NCBI RefSeq assembly: GCF_900101475.1
Contig: NZ_FMZV01000018.1
Coordinates: forward strand, 36,206 to 100,205
Length of the DNA stretch: 64,000 bases
Reading direction: 5' to 3'
Origin: Ruegeria marina
GTDB lineage: Bacteria; Pseudomonadota; Alphaproteobacteria; Rhodobacterales; Rhodobacteraceae
Below the pieces are notes generated by a model. The model had not been told where the DNA came from, searched no databases, and saw only the letters and a program-made list of their open reading frames with translations. A program made the position numbers and the translations under genes. Below are positions 1 through 9,049 of the stretch, one piece after another; the stretch's first letter is position 1, and every line of letters begins with the position of its first letter.

Positions 1-189
1 GTGCCGCTGGGCCACAAGGACGCGGCCTATGTCCGCAGCCATTTCGACGGGATCGAGGTGCGGCTGAACGATGCGCCGCGCGCCAATGAAATCATGGTCG
101 CGGTGGCCGTCACCGACAGCGGCCGCCCCCTGCCGCGCGTCGGCGGGCTGACCCATGCCGAGGCAGAAGGCAAGGACGGATTGCGCTAA
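1..189 (+). CDS. DUF1185 (amino acid synthesis family) protein, 3' end only
   Basis: Frame 1 is open from the window edge to the stop at 187-189, giving the last 62 residues of a protein whose start lies to the left; the GTG at base 1 need not be the start. The tail (KDAAYVRSHFDGIEVRL, then RANEIMVAVAVTDSGRP and PRVGGLT) matches what I know of the DUF1185 / AA_synth family, whose biochemical role is not settled. Members often sit in N-heterocycle or amide catabolic clusters, which fits the transporter and enamidase-like gene to the right. It reads in the same direction as the ABC importer, 86 bases upstream. Confidence 0.55.
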   Translation: MPLGHKDAAYVRSHFDGIEVRLNDAPRANEIMVAVAVTDSGRPLPRVGGLTHAEAEGKDGLR

Positions 190-275
190 CATACTGACAC
201 CAATTTACTTTCCCGATCAAACCTGCAGAAGTCGGAGCAACCGGCCGCATCTATCGGATCAACAGGAGGACTGAA

Positions 276-1490
276 ATGACACTGATCAGACGTACCGTTC
301 TGGGCGCTCTGGCCGCATTGCCGCTGGCGGCACTGTCGCCGCAACTGGCCCGCGCCGCAGACACAATCGTGCTGGGCGAGGTGAACAGCTATACCCGCCT
401 GCCCGCCTTTACCGAGCCCTATCGCAAGGGTTGGGAACTGGCCGTGGAGCAGATCAACGCCAACGGTGGCGTGCTGGGCAAACAACTGGAGGTTATCGCG
501 CGCGACGACACAGGCGACCCGGCCACCGCCATCCGCATCGCCGAGGAACTGATCGCCAAGGAAGGCGCGGTCATGATCTTCGGCACCTTCCTGTCCAACA
601 TCGGCCTTGCCGTCGCGGATTTCGCCAACCAGAAACAGGTGTTTTTCCTGGCCTCGGAACCGCTGTCGGATGCGCTGGTCTGGTCCAAGGGCAACAGGTA
701 CACCTACCGCCTGCGCCCCTCGACCCATATGCAGGCCGCCATGCTGGCCGAACAGGCGGCCAAGCTCGACGCGGTGAAATGGGCCACGGTCGCGCCCAAC
801 TATGCCTATGGGCAGGACGCGGTAAAGGCGTTCAAGGAGGAGCTATCGCGCCTGCGCCCCGACGTGGAGTTCGTCGAGGAGCAGTGGCCGCCGGTGTTCA
901 AGATCGACGCCGGCCCCACCGTGCGCGCGCTCGAAGCCGCCAAGCCAGACGCGATCTACAATGTGACTTTCGGCGGCGACCTGGCCAAGTTCGTGCGCGA
1001 AGGCTCGTTGCGCTATCTCTTCGACGACCGCCCGGTCGTGTCGCTGCTGACCGGCGAGCCGGAATATCTGGAGCCGCTTCAGGGCGAAACCCCGAATGGC
1101 TGGATCGTGACCGGCTATCCGTCGACCGACATCGACACGCCCGAACACAAGGCATTCGCCGAGGCGTATATCGCCAAGTTCGGCGAGGCGCCCAAGACCG
1201 GCTCGATCGTGGGCTACAACTCGGTCCTGTCGATCGCGGCAGCCATCACCAAGGCTGGATCGACCGAGACCGAGGCCATGCTGGCCGCGATGGAAGGGCT
1301 TGAAGTGACCTCCAGCCCGACCGGTCCGTTCATGTTCCGCGCCGCCGACCACCAGTCGACCATGGGTGCCTATGTGGGCAAGACAGCTCTGGTCGATGGC
1401 CAGCCCAAGATGGTGGACTGGTTCTATGCCGACGGCGCGGCCTACCTGCCGTCCGAAGAAGAGGCCGCCAAGCTGCGCCCGGCCGAGTAA
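276..1490 (+). CDS. LIV-type ABC transporter substrate-binding protein
   Basis: A 404-residue periplasmic binding protein of the branched-chain amino acid / amide family (Peripla_BP_6). The start is set by AACAGGAGG nine bases upstream. Residues 1-28 form a signal peptide with Arg5-Arg6 and an ARA-A cleavage region, so Sec or Tat export is possible. The mature part shows the type I binding-protein pattern (INANGGVLG, then LIAKEGAVMIFGTF). It heads the operon SBP - fused permease - two ATPases. The family takes up amino acids, amides, urea and aromatic acids. The linked enamidase-like gene suggests a nicotinate-like or amide ligand here, which is inference. Confidence 0.9.
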   Translation: MTLIRRTVLGALAALPLAALSPQLARAADTIVLGEVNSYTRLPAFTEPYRKGWELAVEQINANGGVLGKQLEVIARDDTGDPATAIRIAEELIAKEGAVMIFGTFLSNIGLAVADFANQKQVFFLASEPLSDALVWSKGNRYTYRLRPSTHMQAAMLAEQAAKLDAVKWATVAPNYAYGQDAVKAFKEELSRLRPDVEFVEEQWPPVFKIDAGPTVRALEAAKPDAIYNVTFGGDLAKFVREGSLRYLFDDRPVVSLLTGEPEYLEPLQGETPNGWIVTGYPSTDIDTPEHKAFAEAYIAKFGEAPKTGSIVGYNSVLSIAAAITKAGSTETEAMLAAMEGLEVTSSPTGPFMFRAADHQSTMGAYVGKTALVDGQPKMVDWFYADGAAYLPSEEEAAKLRPAE

Positions 1491-1556
1491 GCCAAGACTG
1501 CCCGAGGGGCCACGTGCTCCTCGGGAACCCGACCAGACCAAGGAAAGACCGGCCGA

Positions 1557-3401
1557 ATGGGCTTTTATCTCGCACAATTGCTGACGGGACTGGCAAACGC
1601 GTCCTCGCTGTTTCTGATCGCCTCGGGGCTGTCGATCATCTTCGGGGTGACCCGGATCGTGAACTTCGCTCATGGTTCGTTCTACATGCTGGGGGCCTAT
1701 CTGGCCTATACGCTGGTCACCACATTGAACGGCGGCATCCTGGGCTACTGGTTCAGCGTGCTGGTCGCTGCCTTGATCGTCGGCGGCATCGGCCTGCTGG
1801 TCGAACTGACGATCCTGCGCCGCATCTACCGGGCGCCGGAACTGTTCCAGCTGGTCGCCACATTCGGCGTAGTGCTGATTGTACAAGACGCAACGCTGGC
1901 GATCTGGGGTGCCGAGGATCTGCTGGGCCCGCGCGCGCCCGGCCTCGACCGCGCCGTGCGCCTGATGGGCGAGCCGATCCCGGAATACGATCTTGCGCTG
2001 ATCGCCATCGGCCCCGCCGTGCTGGCCGCGATCTGGTTGCTGTTCCACCGCACCCGCTGGGGAATTCTGGTGCGTGCTGCCACCCAGGACCGCGAGATGG
2101 TGGGCGCCCTGGGCGTCAACCAGGCCTGGCTGTTTTCGGCCGCCTTCGTGCTGGGCTCGGCCCTGGCCGGGCTGGGCGGCGCGCTGCAAATCCCGCGCGA
2201 AGCAGTGTCGCTGCAGATGGATCTGTCCATCATCGGTGAAGCCTTTGTGGTGGTGGTGATCGGCGGCATGGGCAGCGTGACGGGGGCCTTTGTCGCCGCA
2301 GTTCTGATTTCGGTCCTGAATGCCTTTGCCATCCTGATCTTTCCGCAGATCTCGATCGTGTTGCCCTTTGTCGTCATGGCGGTGGTGTTGATCGTGCGCC
2401 CCTATGGCCTGTTCGGCCGGCCCGGCAGCGAACATGGCGGCGCGGAAGAGCCGGAACAGCCGCTGCGGCTGCTGGACCAGAAATCGACCATGGTGCTGCT
2501 GGCGCTGGTGGCGGTGCTTGGCTTCAGCCCGGCAGTGGTTTCGGACTTCACCACAATCCTGCTGGTCGATGTGATGGTCGCCACGCTTTTTGCGGTGTCG
2601 CTGCATTTCATGATGGGGATCGGTGGCATGGTCAGCTTCGGCCACGCGGCCTATTTCGGGGTCGGTGCCTATGCGGCGGCGATGGCGGTCAAGCTGCTGG
2701 GCTGGGGCATGCTGCCTGCCATGGCGCTGGGTCCGATCGCGGCAGCGCTGGCGGCGATTTTCTTCGGCTGGTTCTGCGTGCGCCTGTCGGGCGTCTACCT
2801 GGCGATGCTTACCATGGCGGCGGCGCAGATCCTGTGGGGTGTCACCTTCCAGTGGCAGGATGTCACCGGCGGCGATGACGGGATTCTGGGCGTCTGGCCA
2901 GCGAAATGGGCGGCGTCCGACCGGGTCTTCTTCTACGTTGCGTTCATCCTTTGCCTGGGCGGTATCTGGGTACTGAGGCGGGTTGCGCATTCGCCCTTCG
3001 GCTACACGCTGCGCGGCATCCGCGACAGCCGCATCCGGGCCGAGGCGATCGGGGTGGACACGCGGTTTCACCAATGGATGGGCTTCACGCTGGCTGGCAC
3101 GCTGGCGGGCATGGCAGGTGCGGTATTCGTGTTCTCCAAAGGCTCCGTCTTTCCCGACGCGCTCAGTATCGGGCACAGTATCGACGGGTTGATCATGGTT
3201 CTGCTCGGCGGCATCCACGCGCTGGGTGGTCCGGTCTATGGCGCCATGGCGATGGTGCTGATCGAGGATTGGGTCAGCCGTCTTGATTACTGGCGCTTCA
3301 TCTTCGGCGGCATCATCCTGACCGTGGTGCTGCTGGCCCCGGACGGAATCGCGGGCGGCGTGCGGCGACTGGGGCAACTGGTGCGGAGGGATGCGGCATG
3401 A
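1557..3401 (+). CDS. Fused LivH-LivM branched-chain amino acid-type ABC permease
   Basis: A 614-residue membrane protein that joins both permease halves of a LIV-type importer. Residues 1 to about 290 are LivH-like (TRIVNFAHGSFYMLGAYLAY near residue 30). A short hydrophilic linker rich in Glu and Pro follows, and residues from about 305 onward are LivM-like (GIGGMVSFGHAAYFGVGAYA). Each half carries several hydrophobic segments. LivH and LivM are usually separate proteins; single-chain fusions are known in alphaproteobacteria. AAGGAAAG precedes the ATG. The stop overlaps the ATG of the next gene, pointing to translational coupling. Confidence 0.93.
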   Translation: MGFYLAQLLTGLANASSLFLIASGLSIIFGVTRIVNFAHGSFYMLGAYLAYTLVTTLNGGILGYWFSVLVAALIVGGIGLLVELTILRRIYRAPELFQLVATFGVVLIVQDATLAIWGAEDLLGPRAPGLDRAVRLMGEPIPEYDLALIAIGPAVLAAIWLLFHRTRWGILVRAATQDREMVGALGVNQAWLFSAAFVLGSALAGLGGALQIPREAVSLQMDLSIIGEAFVVVVIGGMGSVTGAFVAAVLISVLNAFAILIFPQISIVLPFVVMAVVLIVRPYGLFGRPGSEHGGAEEPEQPLRLLDQKSTMVLLALVAVLGFSPAVVSDFTTILLVDVMVATLFAVSLHFMMGIGGMVSFGHAAYFGVGAYAAAMAVKLLGWGMLPAMALGPIAAALAAIFFGWFCVRLSGVYLAMLTMAAAQILWGVTFQWQDVTGGDDGILGVWPAKWAASDRVFFYVAFILCLGGIWVLRRVAHSPFGYTLRGIRDSRIRAEAIGVDTRFHQWMGFTLAGTLAGMAGAVFVFSKGSVFPDALSIGHSIDGLIMVLLGGIHALGGPVYGAMAMVLIEDWVSRLDYWRFIFGGIILTVVLLAPDGIAGGVRRLGQLVRRDAA

Positions 3402-4171
3402 CCCCGGTCCTGCAAGTACGCGGCCTGAGCAAGAGCTTTGGCGGCATCAAGGCGGTACAGGACGTGAGCTTCGACCTGCACGCCGGCGAATTCCTGGCCC
3501 TGATCGGCCCCAACGGCGCCGGCAAGACCACCTGTTTCAACATGCTGAACGGGTATCTCGCGCCCAACGCGGGCTCGGTCAAGCTGAACGGGCGCGAGTT
3601 GATAGGCACGCCTCCACGCCGCATCTGGCGGCTGGGGGTCGGTCGGACGTTCCAGATCACCGCGACATTCCTGTCGATGACGGTGCTGGAAAACGTGCAG
3701 ATGGCGCTGATCTCGCATCACCGCCGCATCTACGACCTGTTTTCGCGCGCGACGCGGATGTACCTGGACGAGGCGATGGCACTGCTCGACCTGGTGTCGA
3801 TGCGCGAACAGGCAGGCCGGCCCTGTTCGGAACTGGCCTATGGCGATCTGAAGCGGCTGGAACTGGCGATTGCACTGGCCCATGACCCGGCCCTCCTGCT
3901 GATGGACGAACCCACTGCCGGCATGGCCCCGTCCGAGCGCGTGGCCCTGATGGCGCTGACGGCCGATATCGTGGCGCGCGGGCATGTCTCGGTCGTGTTC
4001 ACAGAACATGACATGGACGTGGTATTCGCCCACGCGCACCGGATTCTTGTGCTCAACCGTGGCCAATTGATCGCCGAAGGCAGCGGCAGCGAGATCCGCG
4101 CCAACCCGCTGGTGCAAGAGGTCTACCTGGGCGGCGGCCGTCTATTCGAGAAGGAGGGCCAGCATGCTTGA
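3398..4171 (+). CDS. livG: LivG-type ABC transporter ATP-binding protein
   Basis: A 257-residue ATPase of the LIV importer. Walker A is GPNGAGKT at residues 37-44 and Walker B is LLLMDEPTAG. The signature region reads ELAYGDLKRLELA, the LivG-type variant in which LSGGQ is replaced by AYG; Asp-Leu follows where Gln-Gln is more usual. The C-terminal extension (NPLVQEVYLGGG) is typical of LivG. It overlaps the permease stop (ATGA) and overlaps livF by eight bases, so the transporter genes form one transcript. The substrate cannot be told from the ATPase. Confidence 0.92.
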   Translation: MTPVLQVRGLSKSFGGIKAVQDVSFDLHAGEFLALIGPNGAGKTTCFNMLNGYLAPNAGSVKLNGRELIGTPPRRIWRLGVGRTFQITATFLSMTVLENVQMALISHHRRIYDLFSRATRMYLDEAMALLDLVSMREQAGRPCSELAYGDLKRLELAIALAHDPALLLMDEPTAGMAPSERVALMALTADIVARGHVSVVFTEHDMDVVFAHAHRILVLNRGQLIAEGSGSEIRANPLVQEVYLGGGRLFEKEGQHA

Positions 4172-4865
4172 GATCGACGGGCTGACCGCCCGCTACGGGC
4201 GGGCGCAGATCCTGAATGGTGTGTCGCTGACGCTGGGCCGCAACGAGGTGGTGGCGCTTCTGGGCCGTAACGGTGCGGGCAAATCAACAACGATGAAATC
4301 GGTGATGGGGCTGGTGCGCCAGACCGGCGGCAGCATCCGGCATGACGGGTGGGAAATCCGGGGACGGGCGTCGCATGTCATCTGCCGCGCGGGCATCGGT
4401 TATGTGCCGGAAGACCGGCGCATCTTTGGGGAACTGACGGTGGACGAAAACCTCGAAGTTGGCCGCCGCCCGGCCCGCGAGGGCGCGCCGCACTGGAAGA
4501 CAGATCACCTGTTCCAGCTGTTCCCGAACCTCGCCGAACGGCGGCGCAACCTAGGTAAGCAATTGTCGGGCGGGGAGCAGCAGATGCTGACCATCGCACG
4601 GACGCTGATGGGCAATCCATCGCTGGTGCTTCTCGATGAACCCAGCGAAGGGATCGCGCCGGTGATCGTGGAGCAGATGGCCAATGTGATCTCGGAACTG
4701 AAACGCGAGGGCCTGTCCGTGCTGATCTCGGAGCAGAACCTGCACTTCGCGCGCGAGGTCTCGGACCGCGCCTATATCATCGAAAAGGGAACGATGCGCT
4801 ACGAAGGGGGTTTTGCCGAACTTGACGCGAACCCCGACATTTCGACCAAGTATCTCGCGGTCTGA
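4164..4865 (+). CDS. livF: LivF-type ABC transporter ATP-binding protein
   Basis: A 233-residue second ATPase of the importer. Walker A is GRNGAGKS at residues 34-41, the signature is LSGGEQQML and Walker B is LVLLDEPSEG. Length and the ending (NPDISTKYLAV) agree with LivF. The ATG lies inside the end of livG, with GAAGGAGG just upstream. Together with the binding protein and fused permease it completes an importer. The gene is followed after 62 bases by a MarR regulator on the same strand. Confidence 0.92.
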   Translation: MLEIDGLTARYGRAQILNGVSLTLGRNEVVALLGRNGAGKSTTMKSVMGLVRQTGGSIRHDGWEIRGRASHVICRAGIGYVPEDRRIFGELTVDENLEVGRRPAREGAPHWKTDHLFQLFPNLAERRRNLGKQLSGGEQQMLTIARTLMGNPSLVLLDEPSEGIAPVIVEQMANVISELKREGLSVLISEQNLHFAREVSDRAYIIEKGTMRYEGGFAELDANPDISTKYLAV

Positions 4866-4927
4866 ACGGTGGTGCCCCAGAAGGCACCTGGGAACCGGAC
4901 ACGATCCTGATCCGGGGAGAAGGACAG

Positions 4928-5365
4928 ATGGACGAAACGGCAGACGACAGAACGGATCCCTACCGGCTCGACAATCAGGTGGGTTACATCCTGCGTCTGG
5001 CCAGCCAGCGTCACGCGGCCATTTTCCAGACCCACACGATGGAAGGGCTGACAGCCACCCAATTCGCCGCAATGATACGCCTGTCTGAACACGGGAAATG
5101 TTCGCAGAACCGGCTGGGACGGCTGGCGGCGATGGATGTCGCCACCATCAAGGGTGTGGTGGACCGGCTGCGGCAAAAGGGGCTGACTCTGACCGAGCCC
5201 GACCCCGACGACAAGCGGCGGACGCTGATTTCCCTGTCGCCCGAGGGCGAAGCGCTGGTCGCGCGCATGAAGGAGGCTGGCGCCCGGATCACCGAGGAGA
5301 CGCTGGCCCCGCTCAGCCCGGCTGAACAGCGCAGCCTGATCCGTTTACTGCAAAAGATCTCATGA
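4928..5365 (+). CDS. MarR family transcriptional regulator
   Basis: A 145-residue winged-helix protein. The recognition region (CSQNRLGRLAAMDVATIKGVVDRL) is followed by the beta-wing (TEPDPDDKRRTLISLSPEG). This subtype is reminiscent of MarR proteins that control nicotinate catabolism (NicR-like), an assignment made from memory. The gene sits last in the importer operon with GGGGAGAAGG ahead of the ATG, and its stop overlaps the convergent CoA-transferase stop by six bases. The palindrome at 7709-7722, upstream of the enamidase-like gene, is a natural candidate for its operator. It probably represses the cluster until ligand is present. Confidence 0.85.
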   Translation: MDETADDRTDPYRLDNQVGYILRLASQRHAAIFQTHTMEGLTATQFAAMIRLSEHGKCSQNRLGRLAAMDVATIKGVVDRLRQKGLTLTEPDPDDKRRTLISLSPEGEALVARMKEAGARITEETLAPLSPAEQRSLIRLLQKIS

Positions 5366-6472
5366 CCTGGCGGGCTTTTTCGGCGAAGCCTTGTCGAGCA
5401 CCAGTTCCGAACGGGAGAACCGGATCGGCGTGCGCAGGCCCGGAACGCCTTCGGGCGCGATCTGCATGCCGCGATGGGCGATCTGCGGGTCGGCCAGCGC
5501 CTCGGCCACCGAATTGATCGGCCCCCCCGGCACGCCGCCCCGTTCCAGAGCGGCCAGCAGATCGGCCTTGGTCCATTTCAGACAGGCGGCGGTCAGCAGG
5601 TCGGTCATCTCGGCGCGATTGGCGACCCGGTCGGGATTGGTGACGAACCGCGGGTCGGCAATCAACTCGGGCAGCCCGAGTATGGTACACAGCGTGGCAT
5701 ATTGCCGGTCATTGCCGCAGGCGATGATGATATGGCCATCGGCCACCGGGAACACCTGGTAGGGGACGATATTGGGGTGCGCATTGCCCAGCCGGGTCGG
5801 ACATTTTCCCGAGGCGAGATAATTCATCGCCTGGTTGGCCAGAACCCCGGTCATGCAGTCGAGCAGGCTGAGGTCCACATGCTGGCCCATCCCCGAACGC
5901 TGCCGTTCCGCCAGCGCCGCCTGGATACCGATGACGCCATAAAGCCCGGTGAAGATATCGGCAAAAGCGACGCCGATCTTCTGCGGCTCACCCGCCGGAT
6001 CGCCGGTCAGGTCCATGATGCCGCTCATGCCCTGGATCAGGAAGTCGTAGCCTGCGCGGTGGGCATAGGGACCATCCTGGCCGAACCCGGTGACCGAACA
6101 GTAGACAAGGCGCGGGTTGACCTCTTTCACGCTGTCATAGTCGAGGCCGAATTTCTTCAGCCCGCCGACCTTGAAATTCTCGATCAGCACATCCGCCTCG
6201 CGGATCAGGTCGAGCAGCCTGGCGCGGTCGTCCGCATCGCCGAAATCCAGCGCGATCGAGGTCTTGCCCCGGTTCGCACCGTGGAAATAGGCGGCCGACC
6301 GGTCGCCCTCGCGCTCGATGAAGGGCGGGCCCCACTTGCGGGTGTCGTCGCCCTCGGGGCTTTCGATCTTGAGCACCTCGGCGCCAAGATCGGCCAGGGT
6401 CTGGCCGATCCACGGCCCCGCCAGAATGCGGGCCAGTTCGACCACTTTCAGCCCTTGCAACGGTGCACTCAT
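5360..6472 (-). CDS. CaiB/BaiF family (family III) CoA-transferase
   Basis: A 370-residue CoA-transferase. The N-terminus (LKVVELARILAGPWIGQTL) and the segment with the catalytic Asp (GQHVDLSLLDCMTGVLANQ) are typical of the CaiB/BaiF fold, which forms an interlocked dimer and moves CoA between carboxylic acids. It starts 43 bases after the stop of the enamidase-like gene on the same strand, so the two are probably co-transcribed. In context it could activate a dicarboxylic acid released by ring opening; that is inference. Members act on carnitine, formate/oxalate, benzylsuccinate and others, so the acid itself is unknown. Confidence 0.9.
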   Translation of the reverse strand: MSAPLQGLKVVELARILAGPWIGQTLADLGAEVLKIESPEGDDTRKWGPPFIEREGDRSAAYFHGANRGKTSIALDFGDADDRARLLDLIREADVLIENFKVGGLKKFGLDYDSVKEVNPRLVYCSVTGFGQDGPYAHRAGYDFLIQGMSGIMDLTGDPAGEPQKIGVAFADIFTGLYGVIGIQAALAERQRSGMGQHVDLSLLDCMTGVLANQAMNYLASGKCPTRLGNAHPNIVPYQVFPVADGHIIIACGNDRQYATLCTILGLPELIADPRFVTNPDRVANRAEMTDLLTAACLKWTKADLLAALERGGVPGGPINSVAEALADPQIAHRGMQIAPEGVPGLRTPIRFSRSELVLDKASPKKPARS

Positions 6473-6515
6473 CTGCCTGCCCTTCCTGCCCTGTTACCTT
6501 GGGGCAGGTTCTGCC

Positions 6516-7682
6516 CTAGCTGACGATCCGGGGCAAGCGGGTTGCGGGCGGGGTGTTGCGGCTGCGTTCGCTGCGCACGACACCGTCGATGATGGTCATG
6601 CCGACGCCGGGCAGGTTGCCCAGCTGCACGGATTCCAGGATGGTCTTGCCCGGCGCGTGCTGCGCCTGGTCCATAAGGACGAAATCGGCGGCATAGCCCC
6701 GTTCCAGCAGGCCGGCGTCCAGTTCGCGCTGCCGCGCCGTGTTGCCATTGGCAAAGCAGAAGGCGATCTCGGCCGGAACATTGCCCAGCGCCGAGAGCAT
6801 CGCCACCATCCGCAGGATGCCCAGCGGCTGCACACCGGACCCCGCAGGCCCGTCGGTGCCGAGGATGATCCTGTCCATCTGCTTCAACTCGCGCGCAGTG
6901 TTCAGCGTCAAGAGCGCCGCGCGCTCGTTGCCGTTATGCACGATCTCGAGCCCCGCGGTGCAGCTTTCGCACAGGCACATGATCTGGTCGTCCGGCAACG
7001 CCGAATGGCCGCCATTGATATGGCCGATCACGTCTGTGCCGGTTTCCAGCACCATGTCGGCATCAATGAGGCCCGACCCGGGGATTGAGGGACCGCCGGT
7101 ATGAATGGTGGACTGGATACCGTATTTGCGCGCCCAATCGACCATCTGCTTTGCCGTCTTTCCGTCCTTGACGGTGCCCAGACCAACCTCGCCCAGCAGT
7201 TTCACCCCGGCATCGGCCAGTTCCTTGAAATCCTGCTCGACCATGCCGTGCTCGATCACCGGCGCGCCGGCCATAACCTTGACGCCGGAAGGGCGGAAAT
7301 TCTCGTACCAGCGCTGCGATGCGATCGCCATCGCCTTGAGGCCGACGATATCCTTGGGACGGCCCGGCATATGCACCTCGCCCGCTGAAATCAGCGTGGT
7401 CACGCCGCCATGCAGGGTGCTGTCGATCCAGTGAAGCTGTTGCTGGCGCGGAGTATAGTCGCCCACGACCGGGTGCACATGGCTGTCGATCAGGCCAGGC
7501 GCCAGGGTCACACCATTGGCGTCAATCAGCGTGTCGGCATCTTCGGTATCAAGATCACCCTCGTACCCCCAGTCGGAAATCCGCCCGTCAATGGCGACGA
7601 CGCAGTCGCCGTCATAGATCGGCTCTTCCATCTTGCCCGACAGCAACAGGCCGATGTTCCGGATAACAAGCTTGCCCGACAT
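6516..7682 (-). CDS. Enamidase-like amidohydrolase
   Basis: A 388-residue amidohydrolase-superfamily enzyme. The two-metal-site pattern is visible: HVH at 68-70, Glu165 in GEVGLGT, His194 in HTGG, His221 in GHINGG and Asp277 in GTDGPAGSG. The whole framework (GDYTPRQ, HGGVTTLISAGE, PGRPKD, then C-terminal SRNTPPA) resembles Eubacterium barkeri enamidase as I remember it. That enzyme opens 6-oxo-tetrahydronicotinate to 2-formylglutarate and ammonia in nicotinate fermentation. It is the first gene of a minus-strand pair with the CoA-transferase and has a palindrome 27 bases upstream of its start. A related cyclic-amide substrate is possible. Confidence 0.82.
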   Translation of the reverse strand: MSGKLVIRNIGLLLSGKMEEPIYDGDCVVAIDGRISDWGYEGDLDTEDADTLIDANGVTLAPGLIDSHVHPVVGDYTPRQQQLHWIDSTLHGGVTTLISAGEVHMPGRPKDIVGLKAMAIASQRWYENFRPSGVKVMAGAPVIEHGMVEQDFKELADAGVKLLGEVGLGTVKDGKTAKQMVDWARKYGIQSTIHTGGPSIPGSGLIDADMVLETGTDVIGHINGGHSALPDDQIMCLCESCTAGLEIVHNGNERAALLTLNTARELKQMDRIILGTDGPAGSGVQPLGILRMVAMLSALGNVPAEIAFCFANGNTARQRELDAGLLERGYAADFVLMDQAQHAPGKTILESVQLGNLPGVGMTIIDGVVRSERSRNTPPATRLPRIVS

Positions 7683-7708
7683 GACGCCCTCCGCGAAACG
7701 AGAAACTC

Positions 7709-7722
7709 GTTAGCACGCTAAC
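7709..7722. promoter_or_regulatory. Perfect palindrome, probable operator of the enamidase-like gene
   Basis: GTTAGC-AC-GCTAAC is a perfect 6-bp-arm inverted repeat centred about 33 bases upstream of the amidohydrolase ATG. Its right half plus flank (GCTAACATACT, 7717-7727 approximately) recurs as GCTAACATACT at 185-195, upstream of the ABC importer. A MarR dimer site is the simplest reading; binding is inferred. Confidence 0.5.
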
Positions 7723-7765
7723 ATACTCGCGGATTCGGTCAAGCGCCGGGTGGCAGGTTCGCGGA

Positions 7766-8863
7766 TCAGGTGTTGAACAGGAAATGCATCACATCGCCAT
7801 CCTTGACGATGTAGCTCTTGCCTTCGGAGCGCATCTTGCCCGCTTCCTTGGCGCCTTGCTCGCCGTTGCAGGCGATGTAGTCGTCATAGGCGATGGTCTC
7901 GGCGCGGATGAACCCCTTTTCAAAGTCCCCGTGGATGACCCCGGCCGCCTGCGGCGCGGCGGTGCCCCGGCGGATGGTCCAGGCGCGCGCCTCTTTCGGG
8001 CCAACGGTGAAATAGGTCTCCAGCTTCAGGAGTTGATAGCCTGCGCGGATCAACCGGTCGAGCCCGGCCTCCTCCAGCCCCATTTCCGACAGGAACATCT
8101 CTGCTTCCTCGGCTTCCAGCTGGCTGATCTCTTCCTCGATCCGGGCCGAGATGATGACATGGGCATTGCCCTGCGCCGCAGCCATTTCCGCCACCCGGTC
8201 GGAATGTTCATTGCCCTCGGCCGCGTCCTCTTCGGCCACGTTGCACACATAGAGCACCGGCTTGGTGGTCAGCAGTTGCAGCATCTTCCACGCCTTGGCG
8301 TCTTCCTCCGTCACCTCGACCACGCGAGCGGGCTTGCCGTCCTCCAGCACCGCCTGCGCGATGGCCAGCAGACGGTCCTGCTGCTGGGCCTCCTTGTCGT
8401 TGCCCTTCAGCTTGCGCACCAGGTTCGCACGGCGTTTCTCGATGCTTTCGAGATCGGCCAGCATCAGCTCGGTCTCGATGGTCTCGGCATCGGCCACCGG
8501 ATCGACACGGCCATCGACATGGGTCACGTCGCCGTCCTCGAAACAACGCAGCACATGGGCGATGGCGTCGACCTCGCGGATATTGGCCAGGAACTGGTTG
8601 CCCAGCCCTTCGCCCTTGGAGGCGCCCTTGACCAGACCTGCGATGTCGACAAAAGTCATGCGGGTCGGTATAATCTGTTTGGATTTGGCAATTGCGGCCA
8701 GCTTGTCCAGCCGGGCATCTGGCACACCCACCTCACCCACGTTGGGTTCGATGGTACAGAAGGGAAAGTTGGCCGCCTGCGCCGCCGCGGTGCGGGTCAA
8801 CGCGTTGAAAAGGGTCGATTTGCCCACATTCGGCAGACCCACGATACCCATTTTGAAACCCAT
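7766..8863 (-). CDS. ychF: Redox-regulated ATPase/GTPase YchF
   Basis: A 365-residue universal Obg-family P-loop protein. The start chosen is the ATG at 8863, preceded by AGGAGACGGTC; longer upstream frames lack support. Residues 9-16 are the P-loop GLPNVGKS, and switch/G3 reads [21 protein letters not shown] coiled-coil insertion follows ([20 protein letters not shown]) and the C-terminus is a TGS domain ([18 protein letters not shown]). YchF binds ribosomes, hydrolyses ATP in preference to GTP and influences stress responses. It stands alone here, though ychF is often beside pth, which lies 4 kb away. Confidence 0.97.
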   Translation of the reverse strand: MGFKMGIVGLPNVGKSTLFNALTRTAAAQAANFPFCTIEPNVGEVGVPDARLDKLAAIAKSKQIIPTRMTFVDIAGLVKGASKGEGLGNQFLANIREVDAIAHVLRCFEDGDVTHVDGRVDPVADAETIETELMLADLESIEKRRANLVRKLKGNDKEAQQQDRLLAIAQAVLEDGKPARVVEVTEEDAKAWKMLQLLTTKPVLYVCNVAEEDAAEGNEHSDRVAEMAAAQGNAHVIISARIEEEISQLEAEEAEMFLSEMGLEEAGLDRLIRAGYQLLKLETYFTVGPKEARAWTIRRGTAAPQAAGVIHGDFEKGFIRAETIAYDDYIACNGEQGAKEAGKMRSEGKSYIVKDGDVMHFLFNT

Positions 8864-9049
8864 GACCGTCTCCTGATGCCATCCGACGGGGCCTTCTAGG
8901 CGGGAGCAGCCGAATACGCAAGCCATGCGTCGGGATGCGATCCGACGCGGTCACGCAATGGCGAGGGAAAGTGAAATACTCCTCTCCTGGAGGGTTACCG
9001 AGCTGTACACCTTCTGAGTTCAGAAACGCACACCCGACGGAGGGCTGTC

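Noticed and set aside
843..3377. An 844-codon open frame antisense to the binding protein and the LivH-LivM fusion gene
   Set aside because: Composition is His/Gln/Asp-rich shadow coding; the plus-strand genes have clear permease and binding-protein motifs.
8864..8926. Upstream extension of ychF by 21 codons
   Set aside because: The internal ATG at 8863 has a good ribosome site and gives the universal YchF start [17 protein letters not shown]; the extension has no family support.
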